Positions 6,699 through 13,559 of a stretch of DNA of 22,400 bases are shown in pieces (within the stretch, counting starts at the first letter, position 1; each line of letters begins with the position of its first letter). This DNA is from Chloroflexota bacterium (GTDB lineage: Bacteria; Chloroflexota; Dehalococcoidia; Lucifugimonadales; Lucifugimonadaceae): assembly GCA_016189845.1 (NCBI GenBank), contig JACPRT010000170.1:1-22400 (forward strand). The letters are read 5' to 3'. The position numbers were made by a program, and so were the translations under genes. Below the pieces are notes generated by a model. It did no database searches. It saw nothing but the letters and a program-made list of their open reading frames with translations, and had not been told where the DNA came from.

Positions 6699-7877
6699 TC
6701 AGGCAAGTGCCAGGTTGTTCCGGTGGACCACCTCGGGCCCGTAATCGTTGGCGACGATCGCAAGCCGGTCTTCGGACCGCTTCCCCCTCATGAGTCCCAC
6801 GTCCGCCGCCCCGTAGTTGGCGATGCCCCATCCCAGGACTCTTCCGTCGGGACCCGTAATGGAAATGATATCCCCGCGCTCGAATTCGCCGCCCACCCGG
6901 GTAATTCCTGCGGGCAGCAGGCTGTGGCCGTTCTCGACCAACGCCCGCACTGCGCCCGCGTCGACCAGCACTCCGCCCCTGCTGCTGGAGACTCCTGTGA
7001 GAATCCATCGCTTGCGACTCTCGCGCGGGGTGGACGCGGCGTCGAAGCGGGTGCCCACGCTCTCGCCCGCGTGGAGGCGCAGCAACACGTCCGTTTTCCT
7101 GCCTGAGGCGATGACGACCGTCGCCCCGAACGCGGTGGCGATGCGAGCGGCCTGGACCTTGCTGGCCATGCCGCCCCGGCTCCTTCCCCCCAGCGCCGGA
7201 CCGGCGATCCCGTCGATCGTGTCGTCGATGCGGTCCACCTGGCGTATGAGCTCAGCGCCCGGATCGAGGTTCGGGTCCGCGCTGTAAAGGCCTTCCACTT
7301 CACCAAGGAGGAGGAGGACGTCGGCGTCGACGGTGTTTGCGACCATCGCGGAGAGCCGATCGTTGTCGCCGAAGACCTCGTCTTCCAGCTCCTCGACCGC
7401 GACGACGTCGTTCTCGTTGATGATGGGTACGACGCCGAGGGCGAGCAGCCGCTCGAGCGTGTTGCGGATGTTCAGATACCTGAGCCGGCTTTCGAGGTCG
7501 CCGCGGGAAAGCAGCGCCTGGGCGATGGCAAGGCCGTGTTCTTGGAAGTGGCGTTCGTACTCGCCCATCAGGCGGGACTGGCCGACGGCGGCCAGGACCT
7601 GCCGGTAGGCGACGTCGCGGCGTTCGAGCTGAATGCCGCGAGCGCCCAGCGCCGACCTCCCGGCCGCAACCGCGCCCGAAGTCACGAGCAGGATTTCCAC
7701 GCCTCGCTTGCGGAGCTCGGCGACCTGCCGGGCGAGGTCGCCCAGAACCTGGTCGTCGAGGACGTCGGACGCGCCCGACACCAGGTTGGTGCCCACCTTG
7801 ACGACGACGCGACGCCACTGCCGGCGGGATTCGCCCGCGGCACGGTCGTGAGGAGTGGTCTTCGATCGGGGTGGCAA
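6699..7877 (-). CDS. proB: Glutamate 5-kinase with C-terminal PUA domain
   Basis: ProB phosphorylates glutamate, the first and normally proline-inhibited step of proline synthesis. The amino-acid kinase domain fills about residues 20-275: VVKVGTN (25-31), VTSGAVAAGR (65-74), INENDVVAVEE (153-163) and FGDNDRLSA (169-177). A PUA domain follows from about 300 to 385, as in full-length bacterial enzymes (392 residues here). The only usable start is TTG 7877; no ATG or GTG occurs before the first kinase strand. A perfect TATAAT lies seven bases before this TTG with no room for a ribosome site, pointing to a leaderless message. It is the first gene of the nine-gene run and divergent from mfd. Confidence 0.96.
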   Translation of the reverse strand: MPPRSKTTPHDRAAGESRRQWRRVVVKVGTNLVSGASDVLDDQVLGDLARQVAELRKRGVEILLVTSGAVAAGRSALGARGIQLERRDVAYRQVLAAVGQSRLMGEYERHFQEHGLAIAQALLSRGDLESRLRYLNIRNTLERLLALGVVPIINENDVVAVEELEDEVFGDNDRLSAMVANTVDADVLLLLGEVEGLYSADPNLDPGAELIRQVDRIDDTIDGIAGPALGGRSRGGMASKVQAARIATAFGATVVIASGRKTDVLLRLHAGESVGTRFDAASTPRESRKRWILTGVSSSRGGVLVDAGAVRALVENGHSLLPAGITRVGGEFERGDIISITGPDGRVLGWGIANYGAADVGLMRGKRSEDRLAIVANDYGPEVVHRNNLALA

Positions 7878-7884
7878 GTCCCGA

Positions 7885-7890
7885 ATTATA
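7885..7890 (-). promoter_or_regulatory. TATAAT -10 element of the proBA operon, leaderless geometry
   Basis: On the minus strand a perfect TATAAT is followed by seven bases and then the TTG start of proB. A start of transcription about seven bases after the hexamer would coincide with the start codon. No good -35 is seen 16-19 bases upstream (the bases there read TCCTAG or TGTCCT). It lies in the 109-base intergenic region (7878-7986) shared with the divergent mfd gene. Confidence 0.6.
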
Positions 7891-7986
7891 CGGCGGATGT
7901 TAGGATGCTAGGACAGGCCAGCGGCCGCCCCGCTGGCCCTTTGGACGTTCGGCCACCTCCAAGATTTCATTCGAACCACGGACCCG

Positions 7987-10900
7987 ATGAGCCTCCGACC
8001 ACTACTCCGCCTCCTCGACGACGCGCTCCCGGCCATCGACCCCGCAAAGGCGAAGGGCCGACCGATCGCGCTCACCCTTCCGGACCCTGCGACCGCATTC
8101 GCCGTGGCGGCGCTATGGAACCGGCTGCGCAGGCCCGTGCTCCTGCTCGTGCCCTACCCCGAGACGGCCCGGAGACTCGCCGACCAGCTGGCGGTCTGGT
8201 GCGACTCCGAGGACCGCGTTTTTCACTACACGGAGTCCGAGATCCTTCCGTTCGAACGCCTGATCCCGGACAGCCCCGCGATCCACACGCGCCTGCGTGC
8301 GCTGGCCGCCTTGCGCGGGGCGCCGTCGGAGCCGCCGCTCGTCGTCAGCTCGGTGGCTGCGGCCACGCGGCTCGTGCTCGACCCTACGGCGTTCGACAGG
8401 GCGACCCGGAGGATAAGAGTCGGCGACGTCCATAACCTCGATCGGCTTGTCGAGAGCTGGGTGGCGGCCGGGTACGAAATCAAGCCGGCGGTCGAAGGCC
8501 CTGGCACGGCGAGCCGCCGCGGGGGAATCCTGGACGTGTTCCCGATCACCGACGACGACCCATCGCGTATCGAGTTCTTCGGCGATGAGGTCGAGAGCAT
8601 CCGGAGGTTCGACCCGGAAACCCAGCGGTCGACCGCCCCGGCCGAATCGATCGTCGTCACACCGGCGCGCACCACCCTGCCCCGCCTCGCATCGCAAGAC
8701 GAAGCGCAGCGCCTGGCCGGAGCGCTCGATTTCGCGACCTGCGACGCGGAGTCGGGCGACCGAATCTCCGCCGAGCTCGGGCAGTTGTTTCGCGGGGAGG
8801 TCCCCGACTGGCTCGCCTTCTACTCGGGATTCTTCGACCGTTCGAGCATCTTCGACTACCTGCCGGCCGACGCTGTCGTGATCGCGCTCCGGCAGAGTGA
8901 GATCGAAGACGTTGCCCAGGCTGCGGACCGCCGCCTCGAGGACCACCGGCTTGCCAAGGAGAAGAGGGGGGAAATCCCCCGCAGGTTCCCGCAGCCACAC
9001 CTCGAATGGGGACTCTTCGCGGACGCTCTGCGCGCCCATGGGCCCGCAGTGTCGTTGTCGCCCTGGGGCGTCGACGACCCCGACCTTTCGTCGCCTGCGA
9101 TCAGGCTCCCATTCATGCCCCCGCCCGTGACCGGGGGCCAGACGGATCGCGTCCTGGCGTGGCTTGCCGATTCTGCAAACCGAAGTGGGCGCATCGTCGT
9201 CCTGAGCCAGCACGCGGCGCGAATCCGTGAGCTCATGGCCGAGCACGGAGTGCTGGCGGAAGGCCTCAGCGCAGGTGGCGATGGCAGAGACGGCGATGGA
9301 ACGGGCGGCGATCTGCCCGGAATAGGCGCTGTCGCGGTAGCCGAGGGCAGCCTGCGAGAGGGGTTCGTGCTCGCGATCGAGGGCGCCCCTCCGCTCACCC
9401 TGTTCACGGATGCCGAGATGTTAGGTATTGCCAAGGAGCGACGGCCGGTCCAGAAACGGTTCCGGCGACGAGCCGCACAGCTCAAGGACCTCCAGCCGGG
9501 CGTGTACCTGGTGCACATCGAGCACGGCATCGGCAGGTTCGTCGACACGGTGACGGTCGAGGGCCAGGCAGGCCGCGAGTATCTGCTGCTCGAATACGCC
9601 GAAGGCGACAAGCTGTACGTGCCGGTCGACCAGCTCGACCGCCTCACGCCCTACCACGGCGGAGGCGATGATCCGCCGAAGCTGACCCGCCTGGGGACGC
9701 AGGAATGGGCGCGCGCAAAAGCCCGCGCGCGGCGGGCGACCGAGCAACTGGCGGGTGAACTGCTCGCGCTCTACGCGGCGCGGGCGGCAACGCAGGGGTT
9801 CGCCGCGCGGCCGGACACTCCCTGGCAGGACCAGCTCGAGGCCAGTTTCCCGTACGAGGAAACGCCCGACCAGGCCACGACCATCGCGGAGGTCAAGGCC
9901 GACCTCGAGGCGCAGCGGCCCGCCGACCGGCTCGTCTGCGGCGACGTCGGCTATGGAAAGACCGAGGTTGCCATCCGCGCCGCGTTCAAGGTTGTCCAGA
10001 GCGGCCGCCAGGTCGCCGTGCTGGTCCCCACGACCGTCCTTGCCCAGCAGCACCTGCTGACGTTCCGTGAACGCCTGGGAGCGTTCCCCGTGACCATCGA
10101 CGCACTCAGCCGGCTTCGCAACGACCAGGAGCAGGACGAGATCGTCAAACGCCTGGCCAGCGGCAGGCTGGACATCGTGATCGGTACGCACCGTCTGCTT
10201 CAGCGAGACGTCTCGTTCAAGGACCTCGGGCTCATCGTCATCGACGAGGAGCACCGGTTCGGCGTCGTCCACAAGGAGCGGCTGAAGCGTATGCGAAGCG
10301 AGGTGGACGTCCTCGCGATGAGCGCGACGCCCATCCCGCGGACCCTGTATCTGTCCCTCTCTGGCATCCGTGACATGAGCACGATCGACACCCCGCCGGA
10401 GGACCGTCTTCCGATCAAGACATACGTCTCGGAAGAGAGCGACGAACTGGTGCGCGAGGCGATCCTCCGTGAACTCGATCGCGGCGGCCAGGTCTTCTAC
10501 CTCCACAACCGGGTGAAGACCATCGACTACTTCGCCGACCGGCTTGCGAAGCTGATCCCTGAGGCTCGGATAGCGGTCGGCCACGGCCGGATGCGCGAGG
10601 AGGACCTGGAGCAGGTCATGACCGACTTCGGCGAGGACAAGTTCGACGTCCTGGTCTGCACCACGATCATCGAGTCGGGGCTCGATCTGCCCAACGTCAA
10701 CACGCTGATTGTCGACCGGGCCGATCGATTCGGGCTGGCGCAGCTCTACCAGATTCGCGGCAGGATCGGCCGCAGCGCGCGGCGGGCGTATTCGTATCTG
10801 ATCGTGCCGAAGGGCAAGCAGCTCACCGAGACCGCGGAGGAGCGGCTCAACACGATACTGGCGGCCACCGAGCTCGGGGTCGGCTATCAGATCGCGATGC

Positions 10901-11541
10901 GCGACCTGGAGATCAGGGGCGCGGGCAACATCCTGGGCGCCGAGCAGAGCGGCCAGATCGCGGCGGTCGGCTTCGACCTGTATTCAAAGCTGCTCGCCGA
11001 GGCGGTTGCCGACATCAAGGCCGACGCCGAAGGCAAGCCGAAGCCGGAGCGAGCACGCGACTTCTCGCAGGTGCAGGTCGATCTGGGCATCGACGCCCGG
11101 TTGCCCTACACATATGTCGAAGACTTCGTGGAGCGGCTGACGCTGTACCACCGTATCGCCAGGATCGTCGATCTGGACGCGGTCGAGGATCTCCAGACGG
11201 AGCTCCGGGACCGGTTCGGGCCGTTGCCGAGGCAGGCCGAGTTACTCCTCTACCAGACGCGCATCCGCGTGCTGGCGGAGGCCTGCAACGCAGACTCCGT
11301 GACTGCCCAGCAGGATCGTCTGACGATTGCGCTGAAGGAGCCTATCGGCGACGCGAGAGCCGCGCTGCAGCGCGTGATCGGCCGGCTGGCCGACGTCGGC
11401 CACATGCAGATTCGCCTGGAGATCGACCGCGAGGACGACGAGTGGATGGACCGGCTGGAGTCAGTGCTCGACGAAGTCGCCGGATTCCGCCAGAAGATGC
11501 TCCAGATGCTGGCGACCGGGGCTGCCGCGAACGCGCGTTAG
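7987..11541 (+). CDS. mfd: Transcription-repair coupling factor Mfd
   Basis: Mfd removes RNA polymerase stalled at DNA lesions and recruits UvrA for nucleotide excision repair. The 1,184 residues show the full architecture: a UvrB-like N-terminal module (about 1-350), the CarD-like RNA-polymerase-interacting domain starting near 498 (GVYLVHIEHGIGRF), and the RecG-like helicase with GDVGYGKTE (Walker A, about 651), DEEH (about 752), SATPIPRTL (about 778) and QIRGRIGRS (motif VI, about 923). The C-terminal TRCF domain follows from about 1,020 to 1,120. A Gly/Asp-rich loop near 425-450 in the linker is unusual but not disruptive. ATG 7987 has no clear ribosome site. The gene stands alone, divergent from proB. 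Confidence 0.97.
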   Translation: MSLRPLLRLLDDALPAIDPAKAKGRPIALTLPDPATAFAVAALWNRLRRPVLLLVPYPETARRLADQLAVWCDSEDRVFHYTESEILPFERLIPDSPAIHTRLRALAALRGAPSEPPLVVSSVAAATRLVLDPTAFDRATRRIRVGDVHNLDRLVESWVAAGYEIKPAVEGPGTASRRGGILDVFPITDDDPSRIEFFGDEVESIRRFDPETQRSTAPAESIVVTPARTTLPRLASQDEAQRLAGALDFATCDAESGDRISAELGQLFRGEVPDWLAFYSGFFDRSSIFDYLPADAVVIALRQSEIEDVAQAADRRLEDHRLAKEKRGEIPRRFPQPHLEWGLFADALRAHGPAVSLSPWGVDDPDLSSPAIRLPFMPPPVTGGQTDRVLAWLADSANRSGRIVVLSQHAARIRELMAEHGVLAEGLSAGGDGRDGDGTGGDLPGIGAVAVAEGSLREGFVLAIEGAPPLTLFTDAEMLGIAKERRPVQKRFRRRAAQLKDLQPGVYLVHIEHGIGRFVDTVTVEGQAGREYLLLEYAEGDKLYVPVDQLDRLTPYHGGGDDPPKLTRLGTQEWARAKARARRATEQLAGELLALYAARAATQGFAARPDTPWQDQLEASFPYEETPDQATTIAEVKADLEAQRPADRLVCGDVGYGKTEVAIRAAFKVVQSGRQVAVLVPTTVLAQQHLLTFRERLGAFPVTIDALSRLRNDQEQDEIVKRLASGRLDIVIGTHRLLQRDVSFKDLGLIVIDEEHRFGVVHKERLKRMRSEVDVLAMSATPIPRTLYLSLSGIRDMSTIDTPPEDRLPIKTYVSEESDELVREAILRELDRGGQVFYLHNRVKTIDYFADRLAKLIPEARIAVGHGRMREEDLEQVMTDFGEDKFDVLVCTTIIESGLDLPNVNTLIVDRADRFGLAQLYQIRGRIGRSARRAYSYLIVPKGKQLTETAEERLNTILAATELGVGYQIAMRDLEIRGAGNILGAEQSGQIAAVGFDLYSKLLAEAVADIKADAEGKPKPERARDFSQVQVDLGIDARLPYTYVEDFVERLTLYHRIARIVDLDAVEDLQTELRDRFGPLPRQAELLLYQTRIRVLAEACNADSVTAQQDRLTIALKEPIGDARAALQRVIGRLADVGHMQIRLEIDREDDEWMDRLESVLDEVAGFRQKMLQMLATGAAANAR

Positions 11542-11602
11542 CCCGCGTGCTCCCCCCGTATGCCGTGCCAGCAGCCTGAACGAGTTCGAAAGCCTCCGGG
11601 AC

Positions 11603-11608
11603 TAATAT
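11603..11608 (+). promoter_or_regulatory. TAATAT -10 element of the MNT-HEPN gene, leaderless geometry
   Basis: TAATAT fits the TAnnnT pattern and is followed by six bases and then ATG 11615. No Shine-Dalgarno is seen. No good -35 lies upstream. It suggests a leaderless transcript for the toxin-antitoxin fusion, separate from mfd read-through. Confidence 0.45.
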
Positions 11609-11614
11609 GGGTTC

Positions 11615-12355
11615 ATGCCGGTCACCCGGAAAGCAATCGCTGCCCAGCCTTCGCTCCCGACAATTCTCGAGAAGCTGACCCCGGTCATTCCGGACCTGCG
11701 CCGCCGGTTCGGAATCAAGCGGCTCGGCCTATTCGGCTCGTACGTGCGCGGCGACCAGAACGCCCGAAGCGACCTTGACGTTCTGGTCGAATTCACGGGG
11801 CCGCCAGACCTCTCCTACTTCGAGATCCAGGAGGAGCTGGAGGGTCTCCTTGGCTTGAAGGTCGACGTCGTGCCCAGAGATGGCCTGAAGCCGTACATCG
11901 GGCGGCGCATCCTCGCAGAAGTAGTCTGGCTGGAAGAAAACGCCGGCGGGAAGCGAGCCCTCTCCGTGATCAGGGAGCGACCGGTCCCAGCGCGGCGAGA
12001 TCATGAGATCCGGGATTTCCTTAATGACATCCTTGAGAACGTCGCTGCCGTGAACGAGTTCATCGCAGATGGCGATTTCGATCGCCTCCTCTCCGACCGC
12101 CAGTATCAGTACGCGGTCTTGTATGCCCTCTTCATCATCGGCGAGGCGACAACCCGTATCCCTGCCCCGTTCCGTCAGAAGCGCCCCGAAATCCCCTGGA
12201 GGCGGATCGTCGGCCTTCGCAATGTCGTGGCGCACAACTACCCCGGGCTGAATCTCGAGCGAATCTGGAAGATCGCCAGTCATGAGCTTGAATCCCTGAG
12301 CGTCGCCGTCAGCGAAATCCTGGCCGAGATCGAACGCCAGGAGTCAAAGAGCTAG
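11615..12355 (+). CDS. MNT nucleotidyltransferase-HEPN fusion (single-gene MntA-HepT-like toxin-antitoxin)
   Basis: This 246-residue protein joins two domains usually encoded by two genes. Residues 1-105 are a minimal nucleotidyltransferase: GSYVRG (41-46), D53 and D55 in SDLD, and a third acidic D84 in KVDVV. Residues about 127-240 are a HEPN domain like HepT: RRDHEIRDFLNDILE at its start, IIGEAT, and RNVVAHNY at 202-209. The last is the Rx4HxY motif, whose Arg and His form the RNase site and whose Tyr is AMPylated by MntA in the characterised pair. So the N-half is expected to be the antitoxin acting on the C-half in cis or between subunits. A GTG codon at 11966, just before the HEPN part, could allow a separate HEPN product. 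It is followed by a second, unrelated toxin-antitoxin pair. Confidence 0.85.
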   Translation: MPVTRKAIAAQPSLPTILEKLTPVIPDLRRRFGIKRLGLFGSYVRGDQNARSDLDVLVEFTGPPDLSYFEIQEELEGLLGLKVDVVPRDGLKPYIGRRILAEVVWLEENAGGKRALSVIRERPVPARRDHEIRDFLNDILENVAAVNEFIADGDFDRLLSDRQYQYAVLYALFIIGEATTRIPAPFRQKRPEIPWRRIVGLRNVVAHNYPGLNLERIWKIASHELESLSVAVSEILAEIERQESKS

Positions 12356-12363
12356 CGAACAAT

Positions 12364-12387
12364 TTGCGTCCCCGTCCAGGGACGCAA
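12364..12387. promoter_or_regulatory. 9-bp-arm palindrome upstream of the Xre antitoxin promoter (candidate operator)
   Basis: TTGCGTCCC at 12364-12372 and GGGACGCAA at 12379-12387 are perfect inverted repeats around six bases. The palindrome starts eight bases after the MNT-HEPN stop and ends three bases before the TTGACG -35 of the next promoter. That position suits an operator for autorepression by the antitoxin. It could also act as a hairpin terminator for the upstream gene, but no T-run follows. Confidence 0.6.
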
Positions 12388-12390
12388 GGC

Positions 12391-12420
12391 TTGACGCCAC
12401 CGTTCCGGAGGAAATACACT
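12391..12420 (+). promoter_or_regulatory. Sigma-70-like promoter of the RES-Xre operon
   Basis: TTGACG at 12391-12396 and TACACT at 12415-12420 are separated by 18 bases. The predicted start is near 12427, which leaves a leader of about 15 bases carrying AGGAG before ATG 12442. A promoter here argues that the antitoxin-toxin pair is transcribed apart from the MNT-HEPN gene. Confidence 0.55.
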
Positions 12421-12441
12421 CCTGAACAGGAGAAGCTCCTG
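12419..12441 (+). promoter_or_regulatory. Three alternating CTCCTG/CAGGAG half-sites over the antitoxin ribosome site
   Basis: CTCCTG (12419-12424), CAGGAG (12427-12432) and CTCCTG (12436-12441) alternate, so the middle block is the inverted repeat of both flanks. The middle block contains the Shine-Dalgarno AGGAG, nine bases before ATG 12442, and the last block abuts the ATG. In DNA this could be a repressor site overlapping the transcription start. In RNA, pairing of the middle and last blocks would hide the ribosome site in a 6-bp hairpin. Confidence 0.5.
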
Positions 12442-12876
12442 ATGACGCAGGCGTTGAAGTACCCGACCACCCGCTATAGGGTGGAGCCGCCGGTGGACTT
12501 CGCTGCCCGAAACGAACGCGAGCGCCTTTCGGGCGCCGCCCTCAAGGCTTTCTTCAACATGATGGCGCACTGGAAGGCGCGGGACGAGGACGCCCGTGCG
12601 CTGCTCGGTGGCGTCAGCAACGGACCGTTCTACGAGATGAAGCGGACCCCCGAGCGGGTGCTCGATGCCGACCGTCTCACGCGCATCTCGTATCTGATCG
12701 GCATCTTCAAGGCGCTCCGCATTCTCCATTCGGACGACCTGGCCGACGAATGGGTGCGCCTGCCTAACCGCAATCCCGTCTTCGGCGGCCAGACTCCGCT
12801 CGCGTACATGGTTCGCGGTGGCCTGCCAGCCATGCAGACGGTGCGGCGGCTTCTCGACGCCCGGCGCGGGGCCTGA
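12442..12876 (+). CDS. Xre/MbcA/ParS-family antitoxin (DUF2384 toxin-binding domain)
   Basis: This 144-residue protein is the antitoxin of a RES-Xre pair. Residues about 28-70 form a divergent Xre-like helix-turn-helix (LKAFFNMMAHW, then SNGPFYEMK as probable recognition helix). The C-terminal part (ISYLIGIFKALRIL, then PNRNPVFGGQTPLAYM) is the DUF2384 toxin-binding segment, whose C-terminal end plugs the toxin's NAD pocket in known complexes. ATG 12442 is preceded by AGGAG at nine bases and a promoter. A longer frame to TTG 12364 exists, and its extra residues (YTPEQEKLL) read like protein, so the start is not certain. The stop overlaps the toxin start by one base (TGATG), as is usual for coupled toxin-antitoxin genes. 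It probably represses its own promoter. Confidence 0.9.
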   Translation: MTQALKYPTTRYRVEPPVDFAARNERERLSGAALKAFFNMMAHWKARDEDARALLGGVSNGPFYEMKRTPERVLDADRLTRISYLIGIFKALRILHSDDLADEWVRLPNRNPVFGGQTPLAYMVRGGLPAMQTVRRLLDARRGA

Positions 12877-13559
12877 TGCCGCTTCCGCCAGTCACGCTGG
12901 TCCGACGATTCGGCACACATCGCCTGCTCCCGTCTCGCCACCTGCCCCGCGGCGAGAGCGTCCTCGCTGCAATCGCCGACGACGGGGCCCACCTGCGGGC
13001 GATCCTTGAGCTCGACGACGCAACCAACGATCGCATCCTCGCCGAGCACCAACTGCTGCCAGGCATCGGTGTCGAGGAGCTCGTGTTCGCGGTGCCCCAC
13101 GCAGAAGTCATCAATGCCACCTTCTGCCACGCCAATCCGCTCGGCAGCCGCTTCAACGGCCCGGACCGAGGCGCGTGGTATGCGGCGTTCGAGCTCGCAA
13201 CTTCCCAGGCCGAAGTGGCGTTCCACAAATCCGTGGCATTGGCCGAGATCGGCCGGTTCGAGGATACGGTCACCTACGACGACTACCTCGCTGACTTCAG
13301 CGCTAACCTGCACGATCTCCGCGGAGCCACCGACTTGCGCGCCTGCCTGGATCCGGAAAGCTACGTCGCGTCGCAGACGCTCGCCGAGCGCCTCCTTGAG
13401 GCCGGCTCGCTCGCCGTGGTCTATCCGAGCGTTCGCCGTGTGGGCGGGACCTGCCTGGCCTGCTTCCGGCCGGCGCTCGTGACGAATGTACGGCGCGGCA
13501 GGACCTACCGGTTCATGTGGCGGGGAGAGCCGGAGCCCGCCGTTACGCTGGAGCGCTAA
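12876..13559 (+). CDS. RES-domain toxin (NAD+-consuming, MbcT/ParT-like)
   Basis: This 227-residue protein has the RES fold, related to ADP-ribosyltransferases. Known members degrade NAD+ or modify nucleotide-synthesis enzymes, causing growth arrest. The name-giving residues are visible: R92 in SRFNGP, with Y102 in AWYAAF close by, E113 in AEVAFHK, and S185 in YPSVR. The N-terminal 75 residues include a helical stretch typical of the longer RES subgroup. There is no signal peptide. Its ATG overlaps the antitoxin stop by one base, so both are made together. The 3' end overlaps the convergent HAD gene by 17 bases. I see no disrupted residue, so the toxin appears intact. Confidence 0.9.
   Translation: MPLPPVTLVRRFGTHRLLPSRHLPRGESVLAAIADDGAHLRAILELDDATNDRILAEHQLLPGIGVEELVFAVPHAEVINATFCHANPLGSRFNGPDRGAWYAAFELATSQAEVAFHKSVALAEIGRFEDTVTYDDYLADFSANLHDLRGATDLRACLDPESYVASQTLAERLLEAGSLAVVYPSVRRVGGTCLACFRPALVTNVRRGRTYRFMWRGEPEPAVTLER

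Noticed and set aside
5340..7106. 588-codon open frame on the plus strand opposite proA and proB
   Set aside because: ProA and ProB on the minus strand are certain. The plus frame shows no domain and is an antisense shadow.
7901..7906. TAGGAT as a -10 element for mfd
   Set aside because: The same hexamer serves as the -10 of the promoter at 21897-21926, but here no -35 is found at 16-19 bases and the distance to the start is 80 bases. Too weak to list as a promoter.
9262..9345. Gly/Asp-rich stretch in Mfd as a repeat expansion or frameshift
   Set aside because: The frame remains correct on both sides and the stretch falls in an interdomain linker. It is an ordinary flexible insertion.
8113..10584. 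Long minus-strand frames (8113-9246 and 9421-10584) opposite mfd
   Set aside because: Mfd is intact in the plus frame with all helicase motifs. The opposite frames have no recognisable domain.
12364..12441. Translation of the antitoxin from TTG 12364
   Set aside because: The TTG lies in the first arm of a palindrome and upstream of a good promoter, with no well-placed ribosome site. ATG 12442 has AGGAG at nine bases. The extra residues do look partly protein-like, so this rejection is provisional.
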